Positions 8,796-18,007 of a DNA stretch of 64,000 nt are shown piece after piece. The translations under genes were made by a program, and so were the position numbers. The notes below the pieces were generated by a model, which did no database searches, was not told the origin of the DNA, and saw only the letters and a program-made list of their open reading frames with translations. The DNA is taken from contig NZ_CP028158.1 in the NCBI RefSeq assembly GCF_003030345.1, forward strand, positions 744,001 through 808,000, read 5' to 3'. Source of the stretch: Plantactinospora sp. BC1 (lineage in GTDB: Bacteria; Actinomycetota; Actinomycetes; Mycobacteriales; Micromonosporaceae). Each line of letters opens with the position of its first letter. The stretch's first letter is position 1.

Positions 8796-8932
8796 CCGGC
8801 CGTCCCGACCCCGGGTAACCGGCCGGGGTAATTGCCGGCGAACTCCGGCACGGCCGGGAACGCGCTGGATAACCTCCGGGTGGAGGCCGAATCCGGCTCG
8901 GGTCCGGGCGCGGTCGCCGCCGAGGGGGTGCC

Positions 8933-11062
8933 ATGGCCACGTCGTTCACCCTGGACCGGCCGGGCGGGCCGGCGGCGGACGGGCTACCGGTCGCCTCCGC
9001 GGCCCAGCGGTGGATCCTCCGGGCGGTGGCGATCTGCGCGGACCCGTGCCAGATCTGGTTTCTGGAGCGGATGACCGACCGGACCGGTCCGGGGCTGCAC
9101 GACGACGTCGAGGCGCTGATCGCCGGCGGTGCGCTGGCGGACTCGCCGGCCGGCCTGCGGCCCGGCTCGGTCGAGCTGCGCGACGCCGTCCGCCGGGGCA
9201 TCCCGCCGTCGCTGCTGGCCGCGCTGCACCACCGGGCCGCCGGGGTACTGGCCGACCAGGCGCGTCCGGCGGCGGCCGCCGAGCACCTGCTCCGGGTGCT
9301 GGAGCTGGCCGGGCGGGTCGACGTACCCCTGGTTTCCCGGCTGGTCGCGGATCCGGCCCTCGACCCGTCGACGGCGGCCGACCTGCTGCTCGCGGCCCGG
9401 GACGGCCGGGATCCCGCGCTCGGTCCGGAGCTGCGCCGCGACTGGGCGCTGGTCGCGGTCGACCACCTGATGCTGGCCGGGCGGGTCGAACCGGCGCTGG
9501 CGATCCTGGCCGACGAGATCGCGGCCGACCGGGCCGGGGCCGGACACCGGGCGCTGCTGCTCGGCCGGCTCGGCGCCTGGTACGCCACCGGCCGGCCGTC
9601 GCTGGCCTTCGACTACCTGGACCGGGCGCTGGCCCAGCCCGACCTGCGGCCCGGTCACCGGGGCTGGCTGCTGAGCACCCTGGCCGCCGTGGCGGGCCGG
9701 CTCGGCCGGCCGGGCTTCGACGCGCTGCTCGCGGCGGCGGACCGGGCCCAGGCCGACGCGCCGACCCCGGACGGCGAGATCCGGTTGGCGCTGGCCCGGG
9801 CCGGCAGCGCGCTGGCCGGCGGGGACCTGCCGGCCGCCCGGCGGCTGCTCGGCCGGGTGGACCCGAGCGACCCGGCGGCCCGGGCGCAGGCCGCGGTCCT
9901 GCGGGTCGAGCGGATCGCCTGCCAGCTCGCCGGCGGCGACCACGAGGAGGCCGGCACCGCGCTGCGCTTCGCCGAGGTGGATCTGGGCGTCCTGGGCGGG
10001 GCGGCGCAGCCGATGCTGGCGGCCCTGGACTGCCGGCTCCGGGTCAGTGCCGGTGACCTGCCGGAGGCGTCCGCCCGGGCCGGCCTGGCGCTGCGCCGCC
10101 ACCCCGCCGACCGGCTCCCCGAGGAGGTCCGTGCCGAACTGCTGGCGGTACTGGTGGAGGTGGCCTTCCGGCAGGGCCGGCCGGAGCGCGCCCGCGAGCT
10201 GCTGGCCGAGGTCGAGACCCCGATGGACTGGCCCGACGCGCTGCCCTGGGTACGGCTGGCCGGTGCCGCCGCCTTCGATCCGGAGCCCGGCCGGCACGCC
10301 GGGCTGCTCCGGGCCGCCGTCGACGTGCTGGACCGGTCGCTGCGCCCACTGCTCCTCGTCCCGCAGCAGGCACCGGCGCTGACCCGGGCGGTGCTGCTCC
10401 TCGGCGACCAGCACCGGGCGCACCAGCTCGCCGAGCATCTGGTCCGGATCGCGCAGCGGGTGGAGAGCGGACTGTGGTGGGGCGTCGCGCAGCACGTCGC
10501 CGGGCTGGTGCAGCGGGACCCGGAGCTGCTGCGCGGTGCGGTGGAACAGTTGCGGGCCACCTCGGCCCGGCCGGTGCTGGCCGACGCGCTGCACGACCTG
10601 GCCGGTACGCCCGGGGCCGGGCCGGCGCAGGTCCGGCGGGCGGCCGAGGAGGCCGCCGCCCTCTTCGGCCGGCTCGGCGCCACCGGCGACCAGGAGCGGG
10701 CGGTACGCCGGGGGCGTGCCCCGGTGGCGTCGGAGCGCCGGGACCGGGGCGGCGCCGACGGCGCGACGGCGATCGAGGGGGACCGGAGGAGCCGGCACGG
10801 CGCCGGGTTCGACGCGTTGACCGCCGCCGAGACCCGGGTCGCCGAACTGCTGGCCGGCGGTGCGACGAAGCAGCAGGCGGCGGCGAGCCTCTTCGTCTCC
10901 TTCCACACCGTCGACGCCCAACTCCGCGCCGTGTACGCGAAACTGGGCGTCCGGAACCGGCTGGAGCTGGCCCGGCTCTGGGCCACCCGCACTCCGGCGC
11001 CGGGCGATCCGACCCGGCCGCCCCCGGGCACCGAATCGGGCGGGCCGGCGCGGCCGGACTGA
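8933..11062 (+). CDS. LuxR-type helix-turn-helix regulator without the ATPase module
   Basis: A 709-residue protein. The C-terminus (about 625-685) is a LuxR DNA-binding domain (LTAAETRVAELLAGGATKQQ, then FVSFHTVDAQLRAVYAKLG). The rest is alanine/leucine-rich helical repeat sequence like the TPR-like region of LAL regulators. The N-terminal P-loop ATPase of full LAL proteins is absent: no Walker A motif is visible. The first part resembles the winged-helix-like segment that follows the ATPase in LAL proteins, so this looks like an ATPase-less derivative. GAGGGGGTG precedes the ATG. It is convergent with the oxalate decarboxylase gene; its target genes are unknown. Confidence 0.75.
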   Translation: MATSFTLDRPGGPAADGLPVASAAQRWILRAVAICADPCQIWFLERMTDRTGPGLHDDVEALIAGGALADSPAGLRPGSVELRDAVRRGIPPSLLAALHHRAAGVLADQARPAAAAEHLLRVLELAGRVDVPLVSRLVADPALDPSTAADLLLAARDGRDPALGPELRRDWALVAVDHLMLAGRVEPALAILADEIAADRAGAGHRALLLGRLGAWYATGRPSLAFDYLDRALAQPDLRPGHRGWLLSTLAAVAGRLGRPGFDALLAAADRAQADAPTPDGEIRLALARAGSALAGGDLPAARRLLGRVDPSDPAARAQAAVLRVERIACQLAGGDHEEAGTALRFAEVDLGVLGGAAQPMLAALDCRLRVSAGDLPEASARAGLALRRHPADRLPEEVRAELLAVLVEVAFRQGRPERARELLAEVETPMDWPDALPWVRLAGAAAFDPEPGRHAGLLRAAVDVLDRSLRPLLLVPQQAPALTRAVLLLGDQHRAHQLAEHLVRIAQRVESGLWWGVAQHVAGLVQRDPELLRGAVEQLRATSARPVLADALHDLAGTPGAGPAQVRRAAEEAAALFGRLGATGDQERAVRRGRAPVASERRDRGGADGATAIEGDRRSRHGAGFDALTAAETRVAELLAGGATKQQAAASLFVSFHTVDAQLRAVYAKLGVRNRLELARLWATRTPAPGDPTRPPPGTESGGPARPD

Positions 11063-11105
11063 TCCGACCCGTGGCCGGCCCGGCCGGACGAGCCCCGACG
11101 GCGGC

Positions 11106-12254
11106 TCAGGAGGCGATCGGCCGCTTCGTCCTCGGGATCGACTCGACCAGCGACCGGGGCAGGTTGAGGGTGTCGGCGGCGACCTGCGGCGGGGTGTTCG
11201 CCATCCACTGGGCCAGCGAGATGTCCTCGAAGCGCGGGTTGCGGAACATTTCCAGGAAGACCAGCGGCTCCCGGCCGGTGTTCTCGATGTAGTGGCCGTA
11301 GGCGAACGGCACGTAGCCGACGTCCCCGGACCGGTAGTCGAAGGTCCGGTTCACCCCCGAGCTGGCGAAGACCCCCATCCGACCGGAACCGGAGATGTAG
11401 TACTGCCACTCGTCGTCGGTGGGATGCCAGTGCAGTTCGCGCATCGCGCCCGGCTCGATCTCCACCAGCGCCGCGCAGATGGTCGTCGAGGCGGCGAAGT
11501 TGCTCACGTCGGCGATCCGTACCGTACCGCCGTCGAACCGCTCGGGCGCCTGGGCGTGCAGCCGGTGCTTGAAGGTACGCGGTACGTCCCCGGTGGGGCT
11601 GACCACCCGGTCCGACTCCAGCGGGGGCGGCACCTGCCCGGGGAAGATGTACCGCTCCTTCTCCGGCAGGCCGGCGAGTTGGTCCGTACGCCAGCCGAAG
11701 TTCTTCGCGATCACCTCTTTCGGGGTGTGTGCGAAGAAGTCGCTGATCAGGAAGGTGGAGTTCTCCGAGAAGGCGCCGTCGTCGAAGACGAGCAGGAACT
11801 CCACCCCGGCGTCGAGGGCCTGGATGTGGTGCGGTACCCCCTTCGGGAAGAACCACAGGTCGCCCTGGGAGACGTCGTCGAGGAAGTTGCGCCCCTCCTG
11901 GTCGACCGCGCCGATCCGGCAGCTTCCGGCCAGCACGTACGCCCACTCGGCCTCCTTGTGCCAGTGCAGCTCCCGGTAGGCGCCGGGTTGCAGCGCCATG
12001 TCGACCCCGGAGAGGGTGCTGGCGATCGGCAACTCGCGCTGGGTCACCTCCCGGGTCCAGCCGCCCTCCTCGATCCGGGTGTGCGCGTTGGAGAACGAGA
12101 ACTTCAGGTTCGGCACGGTGCCCCGGTCGGTCGGCGGCGGTACCAGCAGGTCCGGGTTCTGCCGGTCCAGCCCGAGGTTGCGGGGCCCCGGGTCGGGGCC
12201 GCCCGCCGTGCCGCGCGTCGGTTGGGGCAGGTCGTTGCGGGGTGTCCGGCTCAT
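11106..12254 (-). CDS. oxdC: Oxalate decarboxylase (bicupin, Mn-dependent)
   Basis: Predicted to convert oxalate to formate and CO2. The 382-residue bicupin aligns with B. subtilis OxdC at a constant +2 offset for every active-site residue checked: site 1 ligands H97, H99, E103, H142; lid S163-E-N-S-T167 with the catalytic glutamate E164; site 2 ligands H275, H277, E282, H321. The SENST lid argues for decarboxylase rather than oxidase activity. There is no signal peptide. The ATG at 12254 has GAGGAAGA upstream and overlaps the stop of a small membrane-protein gene (ATGA), so the two are translationally coupled. Confidence 0.92.
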   Translation of the reverse strand: MSRTPRNDLPQPTRGTAGGPDPGPRNLGLDRQNPDLLVPPPTDRGTVPNLKFSFSNAHTRIEEGGWTREVTQRELPIASTLSGVDMALQPGAYRELHWHKEAEWAYVLAGSCRIGAVDQEGRNFLDDVSQGDLWFFPKGVPHHIQALDAGVEFLLVFDDGAFSENSTFLISDFFAHTPKEVIAKNFGWRTDQLAGLPEKERYIFPGQVPPPLESDRVVSPTGDVPRTFKHRLHAQAPERFDGGTVRIADVSNFAASTTICAALVEIEPGAMRELHWHPTDDEWQYYISGSGRMGVFASSGVNRTFDYRSGDVGYVPFAYGHYIENTGREPLVFLEMFRNPRFEDISLAQWMANTPPQVAADTLNLPRSLVESIPRTKRPIAS

Positions 12255-12493
12255 ACCAGTTCTTCCTCTCGTCGGCGCAGATCGTCGGTTCGGGTCCGCG
12301 GGCCGGTCGCGCCGAGCAGCAGCGTCCGCACCAGCGCCGGTCCGCCGTGCAGCCCGACGGCGGCCGGGATCGCGAGGCAGGTCAGGGCGAGCACCAGTAC
12401 CGTCCAGAGTGGTGCGCCGGTCAGTGCGGCACCGGCGGTCAGCACGGCGAGGGCGCCGAGGTTGCGCCGGGTCCGGCGCAGCGGCACGATCAT
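12251..12493 (-). CDS. Small two-helix membrane protein upstream of oxdC
   Basis: An 80-residue protein with a basic N-terminus (VPLRRTRR), two hydrophobic segments (about 11-27 and 29-47) forming a hairpin, and a charged C-terminal tail (RTRTDDLRRREEELV). GGAAGGAG precedes the ATG. Its stop overlaps the oxdC start by 4 nt. No family is recognised. The coupling suggests a role linked to oxalate metabolism, for example membrane tethering, but that is inference only. Confidence 0.65.
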   Translation of the reverse strand: MIVPLRRTRRNLGALAVLTAGAALTGAPLWTVLVLALTCLAIPAAVGLHGGPALVRTLLLGATGPRTRTDDLRRREEELV

Positions 12494-12803
12494 GGGAACT
12501 CCTTCCGGACGGTGCTGCGGACCGGACGACGGATCGCACGGGCGCCGGCTGCCGGAGCCGGCCCGCCGGCCGGGACGGGGCGGAGAGCGCCGGGCGCGCT
12601 CCGGCGCGGTCGGCAGGATGCCGGCGGTGGCCGCGACCGGCCGGTTCCGGCGACCGGTCGTCACGCCATCCGGTCTAGCCGGGAAGCGCGCCGACAATCT
12701 CACGTGATCGCGGGAAATGTGCCCGGCCCGGGGCCGCTGACCGGCAGGGGTTTGGCCCGGTGCGCACGCTGGGAAGTGTTCTGCCCGTCGACCCGTGGAG
12801 GCC
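12494..12803. other. Divergent gap of 310 bp (oxdC operon / metallopeptidase)
   Basis: Contains the promoters of the two divergent units. No gene, strong hairpin or repeat is evident apart from the ribosome-binding sites at each end. Confidence 0.4.
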
Positions 12804-13544
12804 ATGATGCGCCCGTTGCGCCGTACCGGCCGGTTCTGGCCACTGCTCGCGCTGATCGTGACGCTGGTCGTCGCGGGAGCCTGCTTCGTCGGCGGGACCG
12901 GCGGGGGCGGTCCGGAGGCACCCGACGATCCGGGTACCTCCGGCGCGAACGGCACCGGCGAGGCCGACGGCACGATGACGGTGGACGAGTTCCGGCGCGA
13001 CATCGACGGCGCGGTGCGGGTCGCCGAGGAGTACTGGACGGGGCGGTTCAAGGCGTCGGGGGAGCGGTTCCAGCCCATCCGCCGGATCACCGCCTACCAG
13101 CGCGAGGGCGAGGTCGACTGCGCCGGCCAGGGACTGCCGCGCAACAACGCCGTCTACTGCTCGGCGGGCGACTTCATCGCGTACGACGTCAACTGGGCGG
13201 TCGCCGCCTTCCGGCAGGTCGGCGACGCGTTCCTGTACTACCTGCTCGGGCACGAGTACGCGCACGGCGTGCAGGTGCGGCTCGGCATCCGGTACGAGTT
13301 CACCATCCAGCAGGAGTTGCAGGCCGACTGCATGGCCGGGGCGTACCTCGGGGACTCGGTGCGGGCCGGGGCGCTGACCATCGAGGAGGGCGACCTCGAC
13401 GAGCTGAGCCGGGGCCTGCGGGCGGTGGCCGACGAGCCGGGCCAGCCGTGGTTCGCCGAGGGGGCGCACGGTACCGCCGAGCAGCGCACCGACGCCTTCT
13501 TCGGCGGTTACGAGCGGTCGCTGGACGCCTGCGACCTGCGCTGA
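12804..13544 (+). CDS. Neutral zinc metallopeptidase (YpfJ-like), membrane-anchored
   Basis: A 246-residue protein of the neutral zinc metallopeptidase family. The basic start (MRPLRRTGR) is followed by a hydrophobic segment ending VVAGACFVGG, a signal anchor or a weak lipobox at the cysteine. A Gly/Pro-rich linker leads to the domain with the HEYAH zinc motif (H150, E151, H154) and QQELQADCMAGAYLG, where the QADC glutamate/aspartate region supplies the third ligand. It should act outside the membrane. GTGGAGG precedes ATG 12804/12807, so the GTG at 12795 is not the start. Substrates are unknown. Confidence 0.8.
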   Translation: MMRPLRRTGRFWPLLALIVTLVVAGACFVGGTGGGGPEAPDDPGTSGANGTGEADGTMTVDEFRRDIDGAVRVAEEYWTGRFKASGERFQPIRRITAYQREGEVDCAGQGLPRNNAVYCSAGDFIAYDVNWAVAAFRQVGDAFLYYLLGHEYAHGVQVRLGIRYEFTIQQELQADCMAGAYLGDSVRAGALTIEEGDLDELSRGLRAVADEPGQPWFAEGAHGTAEQRTDAFFGGYERSLDACDLR

Positions 13545-13716
13545 GCCGGCCGGCGGCCGAGCGCCGCGCCGCCGGCCCCGACCCGGAGCGCCGACGGCCC
13601 CGACCCGGTGGGCAGCGCTGAGGCATCCGCCACACTTCGGCGCCGACAGCGGGAGATCGTCGCGCCGCGTTGGCAGGATCGGAGCCGGCAGCTCGCGTCC
13701 GATCCGGGAGGACACC

Positions 13717-14394
13717 CTGAACAGCCAGCATCTCGCCGCGGTGCTCTTCGACATGGACGGCACGCTGGTGGACAGCGAGCGGTTGTGGGACATCGGGCTC
13801 CAGGAACTCGCCGCCCACTACGGCGGCACCCTCTCCGACGCGGCCCGGCTCGCCATGGTCGGCACCGACATGGCCGTCTCGATGGAGATCCTGCACACCG
13901 ACCTCGGGCAGCAGTGGCGGGACCCGGCGGTCAGCGCCGCCTGGGTCGACCGCCGGGTCGGCGAGCTGTTCCTGACCGACCTGAAGTGGCGGCCGGGGGC
14001 GCTGGCCCTGGTGACGGCGGTACGCGCCGCCTCGGTGCCGGCCGCGCTGGTCACCTCGACCCGTCGGGCGGTGGTGGAGATCGCGTTGGAGACGCTCGGC
14101 CGGGACACCTTCGACGTGGTGGTCTGCGGTGACGAGGTGGCCGCCACCAAGCCCGACCCCGAGCCGTACCTCACGGCGGCCCGACTGCTGGACGTGCCGA
14201 TCTCCCGCTGTGTGGCGATCGAGGACTCGCCGACCGGGGTGGCGAGCGCGCTGGCCGCCGGAGCCGCCGTACTCGCCGTGCCGCACGCGGTGCCGATCGA
14301 CCCGGTCGACGGCGTACGCCTGCTGGAGACGCTGACCGGAGTCGACCTGGACCTGCTCTCCGGCCTGCTCTCCCCGCTCGACCTCTCCCGCTGA
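13717..14394 (+). CDS. HAD superfamily phosphatase (beta-phosphoglucomutase-like)
   Basis: A cytoplasmic 225-residue HAD hydrolase. Motif I is LFDMDGTLVDSE near the N-terminus, motif II is VTSTRRA, motif III lysine is in AATKPDPEPY, and motif IV is AIEDSPTG. The cap lies between motifs I and II. The first ATG/GTG in frame (13741) falls inside the strand leading to motif I and is too late; a CTG at 13717, 4 nt after GGGAGGA, gives a natural N-terminus (MNSQHLAAVLFDMDG). The substrate is unknown. A strong hairpin follows the gene. Confidence 0.8.
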   Translation: MNSQHLAAVLFDMDGTLVDSERLWDIGLQELAAHYGGTLSDAARLAMVGTDMAVSMEILHTDLGQQWRDPAVSAAWVDRRVGELFLTDLKWRPGALALVTAVRAASVPAALVTSTRRAVVEIALETLGRDTFDVVVCGDEVAATKPDPEPYLTAARLLDVPISRCVAIEDSPTGVASALAAGAAVLAVPHAVPIDPVDGVRLLETLTGVDLDLLSGLLSPLDLSR

Positions 14395-14450
14395 CCACAC
14401 CCGCCGGCCACACCGGGCGCCGGGCCGGAACCCGGCCGGGCCCGGACGTG

Positions 14451-14486
14451 GCCGGGGGCGGCGCCCGTCCCGACGCCGCCCCCGGC
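14451..14486. terminator. Hairpin between the convergent HAD and ABC permease genes
   Basis: A perfect 13-bp GC stem (arm GCCGGGGGCGGCG) with a 10-nt loop, between two convergent genes. Likely a bidirectional terminator; no T-tract. Confidence 0.6.
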
Positions 14487-14527
14487 CCTGCTGCCCACGG
14501 CCACCCCCACGGCCGCAGGCCGGCCCG

Positions 14528-17074
14528 CTACTCGTGCGCGATCGCGCCGAGCACGTTCAACCGGGCGGCGCGGATCGCCGGCAGTACCGCCGCGACCACC
14601 CCGACCACGGCCGCCAGGCCGAGGAAGACCCCCATCTCGGTCCACGGCAGCACCAGGTCGGTGATGCCGTCCTCGCGCAGCGCCCGGACCACGGCGGCGC
14701 CGAGACCGGTGCCGACCACCACCCCGAGCAGGGCACCGAAGACCGAGATCACCACCGCCTCGACGGTGATCATCCGCATGGTCTGACCCCGCCGCAGGCC
14801 GATCGCCCGCAGCAGACCCAACTCGCGGGTCCGCTCCAGCACCGACAGCGCCAGCGTGTTCACGATGCCGAGTACGGCGATCACGATCGCCAGCGCCAGC
14901 AGGATCTGGATCATCGTCAGCAGGCCGTCGAGCTGACCGGTCTGCTGCTCGATGAAGTCGGCCCGGTCGGCGACCGACACCTCGGGGCTGTCCGCCAGCA
15001 GCGTCTCGACGCTCGGCATCACCTGGTCGACCGAGGCACCCGGCGCCAGCTTGAGGTACGCCTGCGTCGGCTGCGGCACCGCGAAGTCGGCCGCCGCCGA
15101 GGCCGGTACGACGAACCCGCCGAACAGCTCGGACTCGGCGTAGATGCCGCTCACCGTGTAGTTCCGGGCATCGCCCCGGGACAGCTGCACCGGCAGGGTG
15201 TCCCCGACCGAGAGGCCCCGGTCCTTCGCGGTCTCCGAGTCGACCAGGAGCTGGCCGGGGCCGAGCGAGTCGATGCTGCCGGCCGTCGGGGTGGCCCGGT
15301 AGATCTCCCGCAGCGCCGGGACGCTGCTGGTCGCGGTGATCCAGCCCTGCTTGCCGCCGATCACCGCGCGGTCGCCGTACAGGCCGGCGACCATCGCCAC
15401 GCCGGGCAGCTCGGCGGCCCGGTCCAGCACCGCCGGGTCGAAGCTCGGCGGCCGGGGGCCGGTCTGCGCCCCCGAGATGACCAGCTCGGCCTGGATGGTG
15501 TCCTCGGCCAGCGCGGTGAGGCTGCTCTTGGCCGAGTCGAGGATCACCGTCACGCCGGTGACCAGCGCGATCCCGACCATCAGCGCGGCGGCGGTGATCG
15601 CGGTACGGCGCGGGTTGCGGCCCGAGTTCAGCCGGCCCAGCTTGCCCGGCACCGACCAGGAGAAGAGCCGGCCGAGCAGGCCGACCACCGGACGGCTGAT
15701 CAGCGGGGTCAGCAGGGCCACCCCGACGAAGGAGAGCAGCACGCCGCCGAGGATGGTCAACAGGGTGTTGCCGCCGTTGCCGCTCAGGCCCAGCGCCATC
15801 AGGGTGCCGCCGAGCGCGGCCACCACCGCACCGGCGGCGGAGATCTTCGTCAGCGGCCGGTCCGGCGTCGCCACGTCCTGCATGGCGGCCACCGGAGGGA
15901 TCCGGGCGGCCCGCATCGCCGGGAGTACCGCCGCGATGACCGTGACGACCAGACCGACCGCGAAGGAGCTGATCACCGCGGCCGGGGGTACGCCCAGGCC
16001 GGCCAGTTGCAGCCCACCGGCGGTCTGCCCGAAGACGTACGCCAGCAGCGCGCCGATGCCGATGCCGGCGCCGAGCCCGAGTACCGAGGCGACCAGGCCG
16101 ATCGCGACCGCCTCGACCAGCACCGAACCGATCACCTGACGGCGGCCCGCGCCGATCGCCCGGAGCAGCGCGAGTTCCTTGGTGCGCTGCGCGACGATGA
16201 TCGAGAAGGTGTTCAGGATCAGGAAGATGCCGACGAAGAGGGCCACCCCGGCGAAGCCGAGCAGGATGTTGTTGAAGAAGGCGAGTCCCTCCTTCAGCCC
16301 GGCGGAGGCGTCCTCGGAGAGCTGTTCGCCGGTCTTGACCACGTAGCCGTCGCCGAGCGTGGCGGCGATGTCGTTGCGCAGCTTCGCCGGGTCGACCCCG
16401 TCGGCCGCCTTGACGCTCAGTTCCGAGAAGACGCCGGGCTGGCCCAGCATCAGCTCCTGGGCGACCCGCTCGGTGAACGCCACCTCCTGGGCGCCGCCGA
16501 GGCTGTCCCGGTCACCGCTGTAGCCGTAGATGCCGACCACGGTGAAGTCGCGCTTCGGTTGCAGGGTGAGTACCCCGACCCGGTCGCCGACGGCGAGCTT
16601 GGCCGCCTTGGCGACCCCGGCGTTGACCGCGACCTCGTTGTCGGCGGTCGGGCCCCGGCCCTCGCGCAGTTCGACCTGGCCGCTCTCGCCGGTCCAGTTG
16701 GCGCCGATCTGCGGCGGACCGACGGAGGTGAGCACCTTGCCGTTGCTGCCGATCACCCGGGCGCCGTCGGCGGCGGCCAGGCCGGTGGCGCTGGCCACCC
16801 CGGACACCCCACGGACCTGCTCCAGGGTGCTGGCCGGGAAGGTGGCGGCGACCGGCATGCCCTCCATCTCGCTGACGTCGATCTTCGGCTTGGCGGAGAC
16901 CCCGACATCGGTACCGGCGTACGCGTCGCTGAAGACGGTGTCGAAGGACCGGCCCAGGGTGTCGGTGAGCACGAAGGCGCCGGAGACGAACATCACGCCG
17001 AGCACGACGGCCAGGCCGGAGAGGACCAGCCGGACCTTGCGGGCGAGCAGGCTCTTCAGGGTCGCGCGCAGCAT
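14528..17074 (-). CDS. ABC transporter permease, FtsX/MacB-like
   Basis: An 848-residue membrane protein with two FtsX domains. It has an N-terminal transmembrane segment (LVLSGLAVVLGVMFVSGAF), a large extracellular MacB-type domain (about 45-230), a three-helix FtsX block (about 250-380 with LALLRAIGAGRRQV), then a second anchor, periplasmic-type domain and FtsX block near the C-terminus (LGLLRAIGLRRGQ). The start ATG overlaps the stop of the ATPase gene (ATGA). Such pairs export antibiotics, lipids or peptides or act mechanically. Context with a two-component system 1 kb away suggests envelope stress or drug resistance, as inference. Confidence 0.9.
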   Translation of the reverse strand: MLRATLKSLLARKVRLVLSGLAVVLGVMFVSGAFVLTDTLGRSFDTVFSDAYAGTDVGVSAKPKIDVSEMEGMPVAATFPASTLEQVRGVSGVASATGLAAADGARVIGSNGKVLTSVGPPQIGANWTGESGQVELREGRGPTADNEVAVNAGVAKAAKLAVGDRVGVLTLQPKRDFTVVGIYGYSGDRDSLGGAQEVAFTERVAQELMLGQPGVFSELSVKAADGVDPAKLRNDIAATLGDGYVVKTGEQLSEDASAGLKEGLAFFNNILLGFAGVALFVGIFLILNTFSIIVAQRTKELALLRAIGAGRRQVIGSVLVEAVAIGLVASVLGLGAGIGIGALLAYVFGQTAGGLQLAGLGVPPAAVISSFAVGLVVTVIAAVLPAMRAARIPPVAAMQDVATPDRPLTKISAAGAVVAALGGTLMALGLSGNGGNTLLTILGGVLLSFVGVALLTPLISRPVVGLLGRLFSWSVPGKLGRLNSGRNPRRTAITAAALMVGIALVTGVTVILDSAKSSLTALAEDTIQAELVISGAQTGPRPPSFDPAVLDRAAELPGVAMVAGLYGDRAVIGGKQGWITATSSVPALREIYRATPTAGSIDSLGPGQLLVDSETAKDRGLSVGDTLPVQLSRGDARNYTVSGIYAESELFGGFVVPASAAADFAVPQPTQAYLKLAPGASVDQVMPSVETLLADSPEVSVADRADFIEQQTGQLDGLLTMIQILLALAIVIAVLGIVNTLALSVLERTRELGLLRAIGLRRGQTMRMITVEAVVISVFGALLGVVVGTGLGAAVVRALREDGITDLVLPWTEMGVFLGLAAVVGVVAAVLPAIRAARLNVLGAIAHE

Positions 17075-17847
17075 CAGAGCCCCGCCTCGGCGAGCCCGTC
17101 GAGCTTCTTCATCGTGTCCAGCACGGTCTCCGGGGTCGGTTCGATGAGTTCGGAGACGATCTGGCCGTCGGCGAGGAAGATGACCCGGCCGGCGTACGAG
17201 GCGGCCACCGGGTCGTGCGTGACCATCACGATGGTCTGCTGGTATTCGGCGACGGAGCGGCGCAGGAAGCCGAGCACCTCGGCACCGGCCCGGGAGTCGA
17301 GGTTGCCGGTCGGCTCGTCGGCGAAGATCACCTCGGGTCGGGAGGCGAGTGCCCGGGCGCAGGCGACCCGCTGCTGCTGCCCGCCGGAGAGCTGGGCCGG
17401 CCGGTGTCCCAGCCGGTCCCGCAGCCCCACGGTGTCGATGACGGTGTCGAGCCATTCCTTGTCGGGCTTACGACCGGCGATCGAGAGCGGCAGCAGGATG
17501 TTTTCCAGTGCGGTCAACGTGGGCAGCAGGTTGAACTGCTGGAAGATGAAACCGACCTTGTCCCGGCGCAGTTTCGTGAGACCGGCGTCACCGAGTCCGG
17601 TGACCGCGGTGTCGCCGATATGGATCGTCCCCCGGGTCACCGAGTCGAGGCCGGCGAGGCAGTGCATCAGGGTGGACTTGCCGGATCCGGACGGTCCCAT
17701 GATGGCGGTGAACCGGGCCCTTTCGAATTCCGCATTCACTCCCCGCAGCGCGACGACCTGGGCCTCTCCGCTGCCGTACACCTTCCACACGTCGTTGGCC
17801 CGGGCGGCCATCTGGGCATCTCGGGCTAGCGTCGCGGTCACTTTCAT
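17074..17847 (-). CDS. ABC transporter ATP-binding protein (MacB/LolD type)
   Basis: The 257-residue ATPase partner of the downstream permease. Walker A is GPSGSGKS (51-58), the signature is LSGGQQQR, Walker B is VIFADEPTGNLDS, and the H-loop is VTHD. An 18-residue N-terminal extension and a C-terminal tail of about 35 residues flank the nucleotide-binding domain. GGGGAG precedes the ATG. It is translationally coupled to the permease. Confidence 0.93.
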   Translation of the reverse strand: MKVTATLARDAQMAARANDVWKVYGSGEAQVVALRGVNAEFERARFTAIMGPSGSGKSTLMHCLAGLDSVTRGTIHIGDTAVTGLGDAGLTKLRRDKVGFIFQQFNLLPTLTALENILLPLSIAGRKPDKEWLDTVIDTVGLRDRLGHRPAQLSGGQQQRVACARALASRPEVIFADEPTGNLDSRAGAEVLGFLRRSVAEYQQTIVMVTHDPVAASYAGRVIFLADGQIVSELIEPTPETVLDTMKKLDGLAEAGL

Positions 17848-17975
17848 CTCCCCCTAGACATTCTTGGTCCGGCCGGACCACCTGGTCCGGCCGGCAGCAT
17901 CCATCGTCGGTGACCCGGGCAACCCGGGCGTCCGTCCCGCGGTGGAGTTCGACGCGGAAATCTGCTGCGGGTGGG

Positions 17976-18007
17976 CCCTGACTGCAAATCAGGGTTGCCC
18001 CTGACTG
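17976..18007. promoter_or_regulatory. Operator-like cluster of CCCTGA half-sites
   Basis: CCCTGACTG occurs at 17976-17984 and 17999-18007 (23 bp apart, about two helical turns), and TCAGGG at 17989-17994 lies between, giving perfect inverted repeats with both neighbours. Position about 130 bp before the ABC ATPase start suggests a binding site controlling the exporter, perhaps for the response regulator at 18575. Confidence 0.5.
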
